Source: Paenibacillus arenosi (lineage in GTDB: Bacteria > Bacillota > Bacilli > Paenibacillales > Paenibacillaceae). Taken from it: a DNA stretch of 64,000 nucleotides. This document shows positions 51,772 through 62,610 of this stretch, in pieces (the stretch's first letter is position 1; every line of letters starts with the position of its first letter). The stretch lies in assembly GCF_014841135.1 (NCBI RefSeq), contig NZ_JACYTN010000009.1, positions 1-64,000 of the forward strand. The letters run 5' to 3'. Made by a program: the position numbers and the translations under genes. A model generated the notes under the pieces. That model was given only the letters and a program-made list of their open reading frames with translations. It searched no databases and was not told the origin of the DNA.

Positions 51772-53832
51772 TTAATGATGAGGGTACACAAGTCTGTAAA
51801 GGATAGCTGCCACTTCTTGACGCTTTAACCCTTTTTTAGACAAGAAATCGATAGAGCCATCTTGATTTTTAATCACTTCTGGGCCATAGAATCCGAAGGT
51901 CGCCAGATACTGTACCGCTTCTTTCGCCCACTCATCTGTCGTTCCTGCGAGCTTTACTGGAGGTTTCGGTATCGTAGGATACTCTTTTAGGAAACTATAC
52001 AGCCACAATGCCGCTTCTTGACGCTCTATGATTCGCTCTGGCTCAAACTTCCCGTCCTTAAACGTCTTTGTATCAATGATTTTGAGATGAACCGCCTCAT
52101 TAATAGCATCCACATACTTATGTCCCCCCACATCTTTAAAGGCTGGTTTATCGTGGCTACGATATCCCATATCAAACAATTCCATCAGCACATGAGCAAA
52201 CTCTGCACGTGTCATCTCTTTAGCCGGTTGCAGTGTATGAGAACCTTCATCACCTATTGCAACTAATGGACTTAGACCATCTATATATTTACGATACGTA
52301 TGGTCTCCAGCCACATCTGTATAGGCAACTGGCGCATCAAGCTTCTCTGCCCAAGTGACAAAGGTCAGTAACGTATAGATATACTTCACCTTGCCATTCT
52401 CTTCTTTAAATGCTAATGGCAAGCCATCTTCACTTAAAAAGAGGAGCGGATCAACTTGACGATATATCGTGCTGCCAAGCCCATCTTTTACAGTTAAAGA
52501 CCCATCACTATTCGCTTTAATTTCTGTGACATCAAATCCCATGCGCAAGTTTTTATAGCGACCTTCAAATTTGGCAAGCTGTTGTTGCGTTGGCTTCAAA
52601 TATGTTGGAGCAGGTCTCTCATCTGGATAGAAGTGATCCATAAACGCAGACATATAAACATCTCGAATGCCGCTTCCTTGGTTATCACTTATAAATACGC
52701 CAACTTTCTTGTCAGGCAGGAACGTAACTTGAGAAGCGAATCCAGGTAAATTGCCACCCTTTACAACAAAATTATGCCCGTTAAATAAATGATGGGTGTA
52801 GAATTCAAATCCGTAAGTCATATTCGGCACATTAGGGTGAATACTTACTTGAGGTGTGAGCATCTTCGACAAGGAGTCTTGACTCAAAAAGCGCTTCCCT
52901 TCAAGCGATCCGCCATTTAGTACAGCTAACATATAATTAGCCATATCTTCTCCAGTAGAAGACATTGATCCCTCTGGTAGAACTGTCGGTTTGAATACGG
53001 CTGGCTTGAGCTTATTCCCTTTTGAATCATAGGAACTTGCCAATTGATCCGCTTCATCCTTCTCTAACACATAGCTCGTATTTTCCATATCGAGCACATC
53101 AAAAATATGTTTTTTGGCATAATCTTCGAATTTTTGTCCAGTTACTTGCTCAACGATATATCCCTGCAACTGGGATGCGAAATTATCATAGCTGTATACT
53201 GTGCCAGGCTTATTTACGATCCGGAATGTATTTTTCAACAATTCATCTTTAATCGAATAATAACGACTCGAGTCTAACCCTGCATCAAACGCAAATCCAG
53301 TGTCCGCATGCTCCACCCCGCTCGTATGAGTGAGCAAATCTTTTACCGTAACTGGGCTTCCTGTTTCGTTTTTGATTTTAACATCGCCCAAATATTTCGT
53401 TATGTCCGCATTCAGATCAATCTTACCTTGTTCTACTAGCTGTAGTACGGCCGTTGCTGTAAATACTTTGGTTACAGAACCGATATAAAATAAAGTTTCT
53501 TCCGAATCTACTGGCTGCTTCTTCTCTTTATCTGCATAACCATAGCCTTCCTCGAGCAGTACTTCATTACCTTTCACAACCGTAACTACTGCTCCCGCTA
53601 CGATTTTCTTAATTTCTGGGTTAGCAAAAAACTCCTTCGTAAACTGTTCCACATTCGCTTTTGTTAATGGAACTACGGCTTTTTTAGCTGCTGGCTTAGC
53701 TTGCGCAATTGCATATTGGATTGGTTGGTGGGCTTGAGCTGCTTCTGCTGCATTTGCAGCAGACAATGGGAGTGAAGCGGATAACATCATAAGTGCACAT
53801 AGTAGTGAAAGTGCTTTTTTACTTTTTTTCAT
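51772..53832 (-). CDS. secreted beta-lactamase-fold serine hydrolase with SLH-like C-terminus (copy 2)
   Basis: A 686-residue paralogue of copy 1 with signal peptide (L-C-A-L-M-M-L-S-A-S-L-P-L-S-A-A-N-A). The catalytic motifs are kept: Y-I-G-S-V-T-K-V-F (S-x-x-K) and Y-D-N-F-A-S-Q. The C-terminal SLH-like segments are also kept (M-T-R-A-E-F-A-H-V-L, R-Q-E-A-A-L-W-L, R-Q-E-V-A-A-I-L-Y). The conserved upstream string CTTCTTTCAGCA occurs before both genes, so the duplication included the promoter region. Natural substrates may be D-amino peptides of the cell wall or small esters; both active sites look functional. Confidence 0.88.
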   Translation of the reverse strand: MKKSKKALSLLCALMMLSASLPLSAANAAEAAQAHQPIQYAIAQAKPAAKKAVVPLTKANVEQFTKEFFANPEIKKIVAGAVVTVVKGNEVLLEEGYGYADKEKKQPVDSEETLFYIGSVTKVFTATAVLQLVEQGKIDLNADITKYLGDVKIKNETGSPVTVKDLLTHTSGVEHADTGFAFDAGLDSSRYYSIKDELLKNTFRIVNKPGTVYSYDNFASQLQGYIVEQVTGQKFEDYAKKHIFDVLDMENTSYVLEKDEADQLASSYDSKGNKLKPAVFKPTVLPEGSMSSTGEDMANYMLAVLNGGSLEGKRFLSQDSLSKMLTPQVSIHPNVPNMTYGFEFYTHHLFNGHNFVVKGGNLPGFASQVTFLPDKKVGVFISDNQGSGIRDVYMSAFMDHFYPDERPAPTYLKPTQQQLAKFEGRYKNLRMGFDVTEIKANSDGSLTVKDGLGSTIYRQVDPLLFLSEDGLPLAFKEENGKVKYIYTLLTFVTWAEKLDAPVAYTDVAGDHTYRKYIDGLSPLVAIGDEGSHTLQPAKEMTRAEFAHVLMELFDMGYRSHDKPAFKDVGGHKYVDAINEAVHLKIIDTKTFKDGKFEPERIIERQEAALWLYSFLKEYPTIPKPPVKLAGTTDEWAKEAVQYLATFGFYGPEVIKNQDGSIDFLSKKGLKRQEVAAILYRLVYPHH

Positions 53833-53973
53833 GAACCTACCTCCTCAGTATGGTTAAACAAGTAACTCTGGGACTGTATTTTCAAGTAATATCTGTATTG
53901 TAAATTCCCCATCTTTCTGACTTCTTTCAGCAACCTTACAATAAACTTACAATCAAAAATGAAAATGATTCAT

Positions 53974-54028
53974 TAAAAAATAACCCACAAAATGGGACTT
54001 TTGTTCAGAGTTCCATTTTGTGGGTTAT
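53974..54028 (-). terminator. strong terminator of the HD-domain gene
   Basis: On the minus strand ATAACCCACAAAATGG (54028-54013) pairs perfectly with CCATTTTGTGGGTTAT (53995-53980), followed by TTTTTTA. Confidence 0.88.
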
Positions 54029-54107
54029 CGTTATATCGTTCTTATGATGTTAATTACGCCATTGTGCTTAAATTGTGCTTATTGTACGATTATGTTAGTC
54101 GTTTTCT

Positions 54108-54725
54108 TCAGGCTTTTTGCTGCTTAAGCCTTTCAACATCGATGCCCGCGGCTGCAAGCTTCTGTTGGCCTTCTTGTTCAATCAAATTTTTCAATGCTGT
54201 AAGCACCGGATCAAAATCGGTATGCTTGCCTAACATAAATGTCATTTCGTGTTCAATTGGCAGCCATGTTTCTATATCTGCTTCATTATGTTGAATTTGC
54301 GCCTCCAGCTTATCCAATGCGTTAGCAACTTTGGCCTCATACGTGTCCTTACCTTCAAATTCGAACCAGTATTCATAGAGCTTCTGACCATGCTCATCGC
54401 CAAGTATATCTCGAATCTGCTCAATAGCTGCGATCTCATTTTTATGTTTCAAAGCTTTCGCTTCATTATTATTCATCGTATCAAATGCAGGAATATCCTT
54501 CGCATAAGCCTCAACCAAGTCGTGAATAATGATCATTTTGAGCAGCTTCTCACTGTTTACTCGATTAGGCAAATAGGGTTCAATGGCCATTGCCATTAGG
54601 GCAAGACGCCATGTGTGCTCCGCTACGCTTTCTCTTCTACCATTTGATAACCAGCTATGGCGCAACTCCATCTTTAATTTTTCGCCAAGTTTAATTAGTT
54701 CAAGTACATTCTTTAGCTGCTTCAC
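54108..54725 (-). CDS. HD-domain hydrolase (YfbR/HDDC2-like nucleotidase type)
   Basis: A 205-residue HD-domain protein: S-V-A-E-H-T-W-R (first His), M-I-I-I-H-D-L-V-E-A (HD pair) and a distal Asp in A-N-A-L-D-K-L-E. Relatives hydrolyse deoxynucleoside 5'-monophosphates with a divalent metal. It is monocistronic. A second protein of the same type is encoded at 62611-63204. Confidence 0.85.
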   Translation of the reverse strand: MKQLKNVLELIKLGEKLKMELRHSWLSNGRRESVAEHTWRLALMAMAIEPYLPNRVNSEKLLKMIIIHDLVEAYAKDIPAFDTMNNNEAKALKHKNEIAAIEQIRDILGDEHGQKLYEYWFEFEGKDTYEAKVANALDKLEAQIQHNEADIETWLPIEHEMTFMLGKHTDFDPVLTALKNLIEQEGQQKLAAAGIDVERLKQQKA

Positions 54726-54877
54726 TTACGCTTCTACCCCTCTGCTTCATCTAGTGTAGTAAATAGTAAAATTAATATGAATTATATCAGTAAGTACCTT
54801 CCATGTAATTAGAAGGTTCATATATGTAAAAGCGACTATCTGCTTCAATAGCCGCTTCTGTGTATTCTAAAAACCCC

Positions 54878-54909
54878 TTGACTTTGACACTAGTGTAAAG
54901 CTTTAGACT
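54878..54909 (+). promoter_or_regulatory. MerR-family-type promoter of the truncated SDR gene
   Basis: TTGACT (54878-54883), a 20-base spacer and TAGACT (54904-54909). The over-long spacer carries the near-palindrome TTTGACACTAGTGTAAA, the arrangement recognised by MerR-family activators that twist the DNA. No MerR gene is in the window. Confidence 0.65.
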
Positions 54910-54951
54910 GAGGTCAGAAGCTAAACCAAACCATTTTGAGGAGGAAGTCAA

Positions 54952-55335
54952 ATGAGTAACTATCAAGGGAAGAAAGCTGTAATTATAGGTGGAACACATG
55001 GCATGGGACTTGCCACTGCGAAGGCACTGCTCACAGGAGGAGCGGAAGTGCTTGTTACAAGCCGTAATCCGAAGAACATGGAAGAGGCAAGACGTGAATT
55101 AGGTAGTGAACGCGTGCATGTAGTATTGTCTGATGTCTCGAGATTGGAAGACATTCAAGCATTAGGAGCTTACGTAGAGCAACATCTTGGAAAAATAGAT
55201 TTACTCCATGTAAATGCTGGGATCTCGGTGCTTGAACCATTCGAACAAGTAACGGAAAGTTCTTACGATCGGACATTCGCCGTTAATACGAAGGGAGCCT
55301 TTTTCACGGTGCAGCGCTTGGCACCACAGCTATTT
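54952..55335 (+). pseudogene. short-chain dehydrogenase/reductase (SDR), 3' half missing
   Basis: The first ~127 residues are a normal classical SDR: cofactor loop [12 protein letters not shown] (NADP-binding preference), D-V-S-R and N-A-G-I, then [16 protein letters not shown]. Homology stops there, before the catalytic Ser and the Y-x-x-x-K motif. The open frame continues to 55590 only by chance, across a terminator hairpin and antisense to glpD. GAGGAGG before the ATG and the MerR-type promoter are intact, so the deletion is probably recent. Confidence 0.85.
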
Positions 55336-55371
55336 GAATCTCTGCGCATAAAACACAACTGTATAAAACAG

Positions 55372-55406
55372 AACGCCAAGCTCACAAAAATGAGAACTTG
55401 GCGTTT
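55372..55406. terminator. terminator between the SDR remnant and glpD
   Basis: AACGCCAAG (55372-55380) plus CTCA pair with TGAG and CTTGGCGTT (up to 55405). T-rich tracts lie on both sides; it most likely ends the glpD transcript. Confidence 0.8.
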
Positions 55407-55441
55407 ATCGTTTCAAATCCATGAAAATAACATTACAATAT

Positions 55442-57109
55442 CTACACTTCGTTCTGCGGCGTCACTGCGCGTTCCAAACTTTGTTCAAGCTCTAAAGTGT
55501 AGCGCAGCTTCTGCTCTTCCGTCCAACCTTGCGCTGCTGCCATATAATCTATTACTGGCTGTTTCCAGCGACGTACCCATTCAATATTAAAGAACAATGC
55601 TCCCGTACGACGAATAAAGAAATCATCCGGCTTCACCGTCATCTCATACTGCATCGCATATACAAGCGGTACGAGTACTTCAAGCGGAAGACCAACTTGC
55701 TCTGACTTATCAGCATAGGCATGGGCCAGTTCAAAGATACGATCTACATTGGAACCGTAAAATAGTGCCCATCGCTTGGCCAACTTAACGTCCAAACCTT
55801 GTTTTACCCCTTCACTTATCATCTTGCTCACAAAATCCGGGAATGAAGCAGAGCCGCCAACATGACCGCCAGAGATCGGCATATGTTTCGTTGCTGCTGC
55901 CGCAAATGAACGCCCATCTTGCTCATGAATGAGCTTCGTCACCAAATTAACAATCGTCTCCGCCATTTTCCGATAACCTGTCAGCTTTCCTCCTGCGATT
56001 GTAATTAGTCCAGAAGGAGACTGCCATATTTCATCTCGGCGCGATATTTCGGATGCGCTTTTTCCTTCTTCATAAATAAGCGGTCTAACCCCTGCCCAGC
56101 TCGATTCAATATCTTGCACTGTAAGCTGGACCGTAGGGAACATATAGTGAATCGCATCCATGATGTACGTACGATCTTCTGCAGTCATTACCGGATGGAT
56201 CGGATCTGCCTTATAGAACGTATCCGTCGTTCCCACATACGTCTTGCCATCACGCGGAATGGCAAATACCATGCGCCCATCAGGCGTATCAAAGTATATT
56301 GCCTGCTTAAGTGGAAACTTCGACTGATCGACCACAAGATGAACCCCTTTAGACATTTGAAGACGCTTACCCGTACGCGAACCATCTTGCTCTCGCAGCA
56401 CATCCACCCATGGCCCTGCTGCATTAATAATTTTGTTTGCGAACAATTCATGTTGATTACCATTCACCTGATCGGTTACACGCACGCCTGCAATGTTACC
56501 TTCTTTGTACAAGAACGACTCTACTTTCATATAATTCAGTGCTTTTGCACCTTTACTTACCGCTTCTTTCATCACTTCCATCGTCAGCCGTGCATCATCT
56601 GTCCGATATTCAACATAGTAACCGCCGCCTTTTAATCCTTCTCGTTTCAATAGCGGTTCACGTTCAATCGTTTCTTTGTCCGTAAACATGCGACGGCGTT
56701 CACTGCGTTTCACACCTGCCAAGAAGTCATAGACACGAAGTCCGATCGATGTGCTGAACTTACCAAACGTGCCGCCACGATGGAACGGAAGCAGCATCCA
56801 TTCTGGTGTTGTTACATGTGGGCCATTTTCATAAACAATGGCACGCTCTTTCCCTACTTCAGCTACCGTCTTCACATCGAATTGCTTCAAATAGCGCAAT
56901 CCGCCATGCACAAGCTTCGTCGAGCGACTCGAAGTACCTGCTGCAAAGTCCTGCATTTCAAATAACGCTGTGTTAAGGCCGCGCGTCGCTGCATCAAGCG
57001 CAATACCCGCTCCTGTAATACCACCACCGATTACGATTACATCGAGAGGCTGTTCTTTCATAGATTGCAATATATCGTGACGCCCCGCTGCGTTAAATTC
57101 CATCTTCAT
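55442..57109 (-). CDS. glpD: GlpD aerobic glycerol-3-phosphate dehydrogenase
   Basis: A 555-residue FAD enzyme that oxidises glycerol 3-phosphate to dihydroxyacetone phosphate at the membrane and passes electrons to quinone. FAD site [10 protein letters not shown] near residue 22, then [15 protein letters not shown], typical of GlpD. The C-terminal DAO-C domain includes R-R-T-G-A-L-F-F-N. The ATG at 57109 follows AGGAGG at 8 bases; the open frame extends upstream into the leader terminator. Last gene of the glycerol regulon here. Confidence 0.95.
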   Translation of the reverse strand: MKMEFNAAGRHDILQSMKEQPLDVIVIGGGITGAGIALDAATRGLNTALFEMQDFAAGTSSRSTKLVHGGLRYLKQFDVKTVAEVGKERAIVYENGPHVTTPEWMLLPFHRGGTFGKFSTSIGLRVYDFLAGVKRSERRRMFTDKETIEREPLLKREGLKGGGYYVEYRTDDARLTMEVMKEAVSKGAKALNYMKVESFLYKEGNIAGVRVTDQVNGNQHELFANKIINAAGPWVDVLREQDGSRTGKRLQMSKGVHLVVDQSKFPLKQAIYFDTPDGRMVFAIPRDGKTYVGTTDTFYKADPIHPVMTAEDRTYIMDAIHYMFPTVQLTVQDIESSWAGVRPLIYEEGKSASEISRRDEIWQSPSGLITIAGGKLTGYRKMAETIVNLVTKLIHEQDGRSFAAAATKHMPISGGHVGGSASFPDFVSKMISEGVKQGLDVKLAKRWALFYGSNVDRIFELAHAYADKSEQVGLPLEVLVPLVYAMQYEMTVKPDDFFIRRTGALFFNIEWVRRWKQPVIDYMAAAQGWTEEQKLRYTLELEQSLERAVTPQNEV

Positions 57110-57139
57110 CTGTATGACCTCCTGAGCAATCGGTGACCG

Positions 57140-57200
57140 AAATAACAAAAGCCGCAATAACACTATAGTCTCTAAACAAGACGATAGTGCAATTGCGGCT
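57140..57200 (-). promoter_or_regulatory. glpD leader terminator, probable GlpP antitermination site
   Basis: On the minus strand GCCGCAATTGCACTAT (57199-57184) pairs with ATAGTG-N2-ATTGCGGC (57166-57151), followed by TTTTGTTATT, 31 bp before the glpD start. The stretch just upstream, TTGGAGAA, recurs as TTGGAGAT before the glpF terminator. In B. subtilis GlpP binds such leaders in the presence of glycerol 3-phosphate and prevents termination. It also ends glpK transcription. Confidence 0.75.
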
Positions 57201-57259
57201 TCTCTATTCTCCAACCGAATCGATTATTAACTTGTAATCATTATAACATAATAATTAAC

Positions 57260-58780
<1,521 letters not shown>

Positions 58781-58801
58781 TCAATGAATTTGATATGCAC
58801 T

Positions 58802-59599
58802 TTAGTTTGCTGTTCGCTTCGAAAGGAGCTGTGCTCCAATTAGAACAACCATCGCTATACCTAACACTAACCACAACATCGAATCCGATTCACCTAAAAA
58901 TACATTTTTATAAAACAACCCACCTAGTGAACCGCCTAGCAACGGTCCTACTACTGGAACCCATGCATATTTCCAGTTCGAGCCCCCTTTACCTGGGATC
59001 GGAAGCAAAAAATGAGCAATCCTTGGACCCAAGTCACGTGCCGGGTTGATAGCATAACCTGTTGTACCACCTAGCGATAAACCTATACTAACAATTAAAA
59101 ATCCGACGATAAATGGATTCAACCCATCTGCAAATTTATTTGCACCGATTGCCAAAATACCGAGAACGAGAATAAAAGTACCGATCATTTCACTAATTAC
59201 GTTTGAAAATGGATGATTGATAGCAGGACCTGTTGCGAATATACCTAATTTTGTAGCTGGATCCTCAGTTACTTTCCAATGCGGCAAGTAATGTAAGTAT
59301 ACAATTACTGCTCCCAATATAGCACCTATCATCTGCGCGACAATGTAAGATGGTACATCCGCCCACGGGAAGCTCCCCGTGAAAGCTAGTCCAACGGTAA
59401 GAGCTGGATTCAAGTGCGCTCCACTAAACGAACCAACGGAATAGGCTGCTACTGCAACGGCTAAACCCCAACCTAACGTAATAACGATCCAACCTGAATT
59501 TGCAGCAAAAGACTTTTTAAGTGATACACCTGCACAGACGCCGCCGCCGAGCGCGATTAAAATCATCGTTCCAATTACTTCGGCCCAAAATGCTGACAT
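58802..59599 (-). CDS. glpF: GlpF glycerol uptake facilitator (aquaglyceroporin)
   Basis: A 265-residue MIP channel with six membrane segments and both NPA-type boxes: G-A-H-L-N-P-A-L-T and Y-A-I-N-P-A-R-D-L-G; the Asp after the second box marks the glycerol-conducting type. CAGGAGG precedes the ATG at 59599. First gene of glpF-glpK, behind a terminator-type leader. Confidence 0.95.
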   Translation of the reverse strand: MSAFWAEVIGTMILIALGGGVCAGVSLKKSFAANSGWIVITLGWGLAVAVAAYSVGSFSGAHLNPALTVGLAFTGSFPWADVPSYIVAQMIGAILGAVIVYLHYLPHWKVTEDPATKLGIFATGPAINHPFSNVISEMIGTFILVLGILAIGANKFADGLNPFIVGFLIVSIGLSLGGTTGYAINPARDLGPRIAHFLLPIPGKGGSNWKYAWVPVVGPLLGGSLGGLFYKNVFLGESDSMLWLVLGIAMVVLIGAQLLSKRTAN

Positions 59600-59656
59600 A
59601 ATTAGCCCTCCTGTAAAATCCTCACTGTTGTTACATTTTATTCTGCTAAGGAGAAC

Positions 59657-59736
59657 GCAAAAAGAGACCCACGATCGAGTACACATCTTATCCCTTGAGA
59701 GGATAAATGTGTTCTGAAAGTAGATCTCCAAGTCTC
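59657..59736 (-). promoter_or_regulatory. glpFK leader terminator, probable GlpP antitermination site
   Basis: On the minus strand GAGAC (59736-59732) can pair with GTCTC (59668-59664); inside, ACACATTTATCC (59712-59701) pairs with GGATAAGATGTGT (59693-59681). TTTTTGC follows. The leader resembles that of glpD in having TTGGAGA before the hairpin. Confidence 0.72.
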
Positions 59737-59793
59737 CGTAACAAGTATTAACTTAATTCATAGTTTATTCATATTTGTAAGCGTTGTCAATCA

Positions 59794-60351
59794 CTATTTT
59801 TCATATTTTGTCCACAACTGCTTATTCGATGTGGTTACCGCTTCTGCTCCAGCACCCAATGCACGCTCCACATCTTCTCGTGTGGATATGAATCCGCCCG
59901 CTACGATCGGTAATTGTGTATTTTCTTTGACTTTGCGAATGACATCGGGCATTCCTCCTGGCAGTACTTCAATGACATCCGGCTGTGTTTTTTCAAGCAG
60001 CTTATAACTTTTCTCCAACGCACTATTATCAATGAGAAACATCCGCTGAACAGCGACAACCCCTTTTTGCTTCGCACGCTGAATGACATTTCCTTTCGTC
60101 GACAATATGCCGTACGGACGGTACTCTTGACATAAATATTCTGTAGCATACGCATCACTTTGTAAGCCTTGGATTAGATCCAAGTGGAGCAGCAGTTTTT
60201 TATCTGCTTTGCGCACCATATCAACGGCATATTTTAATTGTGCCACATGGATATCCAACAGGATAAGATACTCATATGGAGAGGCAATCGCTTTTTCTAA
60301 GTCTTTCATTTGTCTAGAAGCTGGCAATATTCGTTGTTTATAAAACTCCAT
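59794..60351 (-). CDS. glpP: GlpP glycerol uptake operon antiterminator
   Basis: A 185-residue GlpP-family RNA-binding regulator with a TIM-barrel-like fold: L-L-L-H-L-D-L-I-Q-G-L, G-I-L-S-T-K, V-L-P-G-G-M-P and V-A-G-G-F-I-S-T-R-E-D-V. It binds glycerol 3-phosphate and then prevents termination in the leaders of glpFK and glpD, both present here. AAAGGGG precedes the ATG. It is upstream of glpF on the same strand. Confidence 0.93.
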   Translation of the reverse strand: MEFYKQRILPASRQMKDLEKAIASPYEYLILLDIHVAQLKYAVDMVRKADKKLLLHLDLIQGLQSDAYATEYLCQEYRPYGILSTKGNVIQRAKQKGVVAVQRMFLIDNSALEKSYKLLEKTQPDVIEVLPGGMPDVIRKVKENTQLPIVAGGFISTREDVERALGAGAEAVTTSNKQLWTKYEK

Positions 60352-60837
60352 CTGTCGTTATTCCCCTTTAATCGACCAGTGCTAAAATTACGTTGTATCA
60401 TTATACATGGAGCAATACTTTCCGTATACACTAAGAAATGGGAATGAAGTGTGATTGCTTAATCCATATAGGCCAATCATTTAAAAGGACAAGTACAAGT
60501 TGAACGGAATAATATTAACCACTATTTCTAAATCCGTTTCGTTTTATTCGTAATCGTCCATCAAAGCTACTAAATCCCCATATACCCACCCGTAATCATC
60601 TCGTGCCAATTAATTACTTTCTTGTCCTTAAAAAACCGAGCTGGACAATTAAATTATTCAGCAAATATGCTGGCAGCAGAAGGCTAGGATTAGAGCTAGA
60701 GCTGGAACTAGTACAACTGTTTCATATAGACATTGCACAGATTTAGAGTTGCCCGTTACCCATACCCTACCATTAACTTTCATAATTCTATTATTCTTAT
60801 TCTCTCCAGCGAGAACGTTTGCTACAGCAAAATTGCA
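60352..60837. other. intergenic stretch without a gene
   Basis: No coding signal was seen. Near 60685-60715 there is a short run of GAGCTAGAGCTGGAACTAG-like hexamers. The stretch leads into the 185-bp repeat and a 9-bp repeat run; together 60352-61322 is the longest non-coding part of the window. Confidence 0.5.
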
Positions 60838-61022
60838 CTAACGGTTGCCACAGAGCCTATTAAGCTTATATTTGCTTATTTTGAGGTTTAAAGGTTGTCA
60901 GAGAGCTTATTTGCCAGAAAAAGCGGCGACACATGCCAAAATTGCTAAAATAAGCGCACTGACGCCCGTTAAAATTCATTGATGCGCAATTTCGTAAAAA
61001 TAGCGTCAATAGCAACCGTTAG
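60838..61022 (+). repeat. 185-bp intergenic repeat, copy B
   Basis: Ends are perfect 11-bp inverted repeats (CTAACGGTTGC...GCAACCGTTAG). It aligns over its whole length with the reverse complement of 11615-11799, including a TCAG(A/T)GAGCTTATTTG string and GCTAAAATAAGCGCACTGACG versus the partner. It carries two forward and two inverted copies of an ACGGTTG-N-CA-N-GAG-N-TTATTT core. Confidence 0.75.
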
Positions 61023-61033
61023 AGGAAGTACCA

Positions 61034-61160
61034 GAGTGCATTGAAGATATTTCGTAGATTAGCGACATTTAGTACATTAGCTGCATTCCCTACAACGAGT
61101 ACATTGAGTATATTGCTTACATTAGGTACATCAGATACATTTGGGGCATTGAGTATAACA
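61034..61160. repeat. degenerate 9-bp tandem repeat run
   Basis: The string TACATT or a close variant recurs every 9 bases for about 14 units (for example TTTAGTACA, TTAGCTGCA, TTGAGTATA, TTAGGTACA). Read on the minus strand the units encode Asn-Val/Ile/Ala-x triplets in a 57-codon open frame at 61019-61192 that has a weak ribosome site. The frame may be a remnant of a low-complexity gene. Confidence 0.65.
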
Positions 61161-61322
61161 AGTAACGCTTTATTTGTCACACATTTGTGCATTTCCAGTA
61201 CTCAGCGTATAGTGAATATGGAAGTGGAGAAGGAAGGAAGTAACGAAGTATGTCATGACCTCCCACGATCTCCGCATAGGGGATAATAAAATGGTACGCA
61301 TGGACTGTCCCACGGTCTCTAT

Positions 61323-62033
61323 CTAACTTAAAAAATCATTTATCGCGCTATAAAGTGCCGCTTTCTCTGTTCTTCGGATGTCATGCCCACTTTTCGTGAA
61401 CTCATGGAGATGTAGATGGGGAAATTGTTTCTTATATCGCTCAAGATCATTATCCGTCAACAATGAACCTTTCAGTAAGCCTTTAGCGACAAGAACCGGA
61501 CGATCAAAATTCACAGAGATCGATTTTTGAGTCGATTCACGTTGAATACCACGAACCGTTTCCTGACGAATATTCATTTCTCTACCGACTGGGATTAAGT
61601 AGTTATTAATATAATCATCTGCCCATTCCGTCGACATCGCTTTATGTTCAGGTGGATAATCCTGCATGATCATTGAGGCAATAAGAGGAGTATGTTGATT
61701 CGCGTATTCTAGCGCATAAGGTACGCCCCGAGAGTATGCAAAAAGATGAAAATACTCAACGCCTGCTTCTTTAACAATGGCTTCAATATCAGATACATGA
61801 TGTTCCAAATCATACCCTTCTTGCGGCGTATCACTTTTCCCTCTGCCTCTAAACGAGAGCACGACCCCTCTTCGCGGTAATAGAAACTGTAGCAAATCGA
61901 CGTATTCTCCGGCTGTTTCCGACAAGCCAGGGCATATAACAATAGGAGTCAGAGAAGGATCAGCATCATTAAAAGAATCTAGAAAATGAATATTCAAGCC
62001 ATTATGTTGTGCCATTTTGGACAACAGATTCAA
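61323..62033 (-). CDS. alpha/beta hydrolase
   Basis: A 236-residue alpha/beta-hydrolase-fold protein: P-I-V-I-C-P-G-L-S-E-T-A with the oxyanion loop, S-F-R-G-R-G-K-S-D, nucleophile Ser in F-A-Y-S-R-G-V-P-Y (A-x-S-x-G variant of G-x-S-x-G) and catalytic His in K-S-G-H-D-I. The start is TTG at 62033, 7 bases after GGGGG. The GNAT gene lies just upstream (19 bp) on the same strand, likely one transcript. Substrate unknown. Confidence 0.87.
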   Translation of the reverse strand: MNLLSKMAQHNGLNIHFLDSFNDADPSLTPIVICPGLSETAGEYVDLLQFLLPRRGVVLSFRGRGKSDTPQEGYDLEHHVSDIEAIVKEAGVEYFHLFAYSRGVPYALEYANQHTPLIASMIMQDYPPEHKAMSTEWADDYINNYLIPVGREMNIRQETVRGIQRESTQKSISVNFDRPVLVAKGLLKGSLLTDNDLERYKKQFPHLHLHEFTKSGHDIRRTEKAALYSAINDFLS

Positions 62034-62052
62034 ATAAATACCCCCTTTGAAT

Positions 62053-62517
62053 TTAATCTAACATCAATTCCATTGGTTCCTTACATCGTTTGTAACCATT
62101 ACGTTCATAAAACTCTACACTCCATTCGCTTGGCCACACGATAATAAATTCATAATGATTCGTTCGCGACCACTCTTCAATCTTTTTCAGTAATTGAGCT
62201 CCGATTCTATTTCCCCTATGTTCAGGCAACGTGTAGACATTGGTCATATAGAGAAAAGGATTCGTTTTTCTTCCCGGCCTAGGTACCTTATCAATTCGTT
62301 CCATATAAATATGAGAAAGAATCAGACCCTCTTGCTCCGCAACCCAAATAAACCATTTATCAGAAACGATGGCATCCTTCATAAAGGATCTGCACTCTAC
62401 AGCAAACTCCTCATATGCATCCTCATCAAACTTATTCAGACTGTATTCGTTTGAAAAGTCCCATCTCATTCTTACAAGTTGTTCAATATCATCAGCATTG
62501 GTTAAGCGCAGATTCAT
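62053..62517 (-). CDS. GNAT-family N-acetyltransferase
   Basis: A 154-residue GNAT protein: R-L-T-N-A-D-D-I-E-Q-L opening, V-Y-T-L-P-E-H-R-G-N-R-I-G-A-Q-L-L (motif A, acetyl-CoA binding) and F-Y-E-R-N-G-Y (motif B). The ATG at 62517 is taken, about 11 bases after AGGAG; a GTG at 62529 overlaps that site. It is probably co-transcribed with the downstream hydrolase. Confidence 0.85.
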   Translation of the reverse strand: MNLRLTNADDIEQLVRMRWDFSNEYSLNKFDEDAYEEFAVECRSFMKDAIVSDKWFIWVAEQEGLILSHIYMERIDKVPRPGRKTNPFLYMTNVYTLPEHRGNRIGAQLLKKIEEWSRTNHYEFIIVWPSEWSVEFYERNGYKRCKEPMELMLD

Positions 62518-62610
62518 GGTTATTGCCACTCCTGTAATCTAGATTATATGTAAAAATAATAAGCAGAAGAAATCCCCTACTACGCATAGGTATGATCAAT
62601 CTCCAATGCA

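Noticed and set aside
54952-55590. Full 212-residue reading of the SDR frame as a real protein
   Set aside because: SDR similarity ends near residue 127; the remainder crosses a terminator hairpin and runs antisense to glpD.
55055-56635. Several open frames opposite glpD and the SDR remnant
   Set aside because: They mirror strongly conserved coding sequence and lack start signals.
61041-61286. Rightward open frame of 81 codons over the 9-bp repeats
   Set aside because: No ribosome binding site, low-complexity translation and overlap with the repeat run; likely non-coding.
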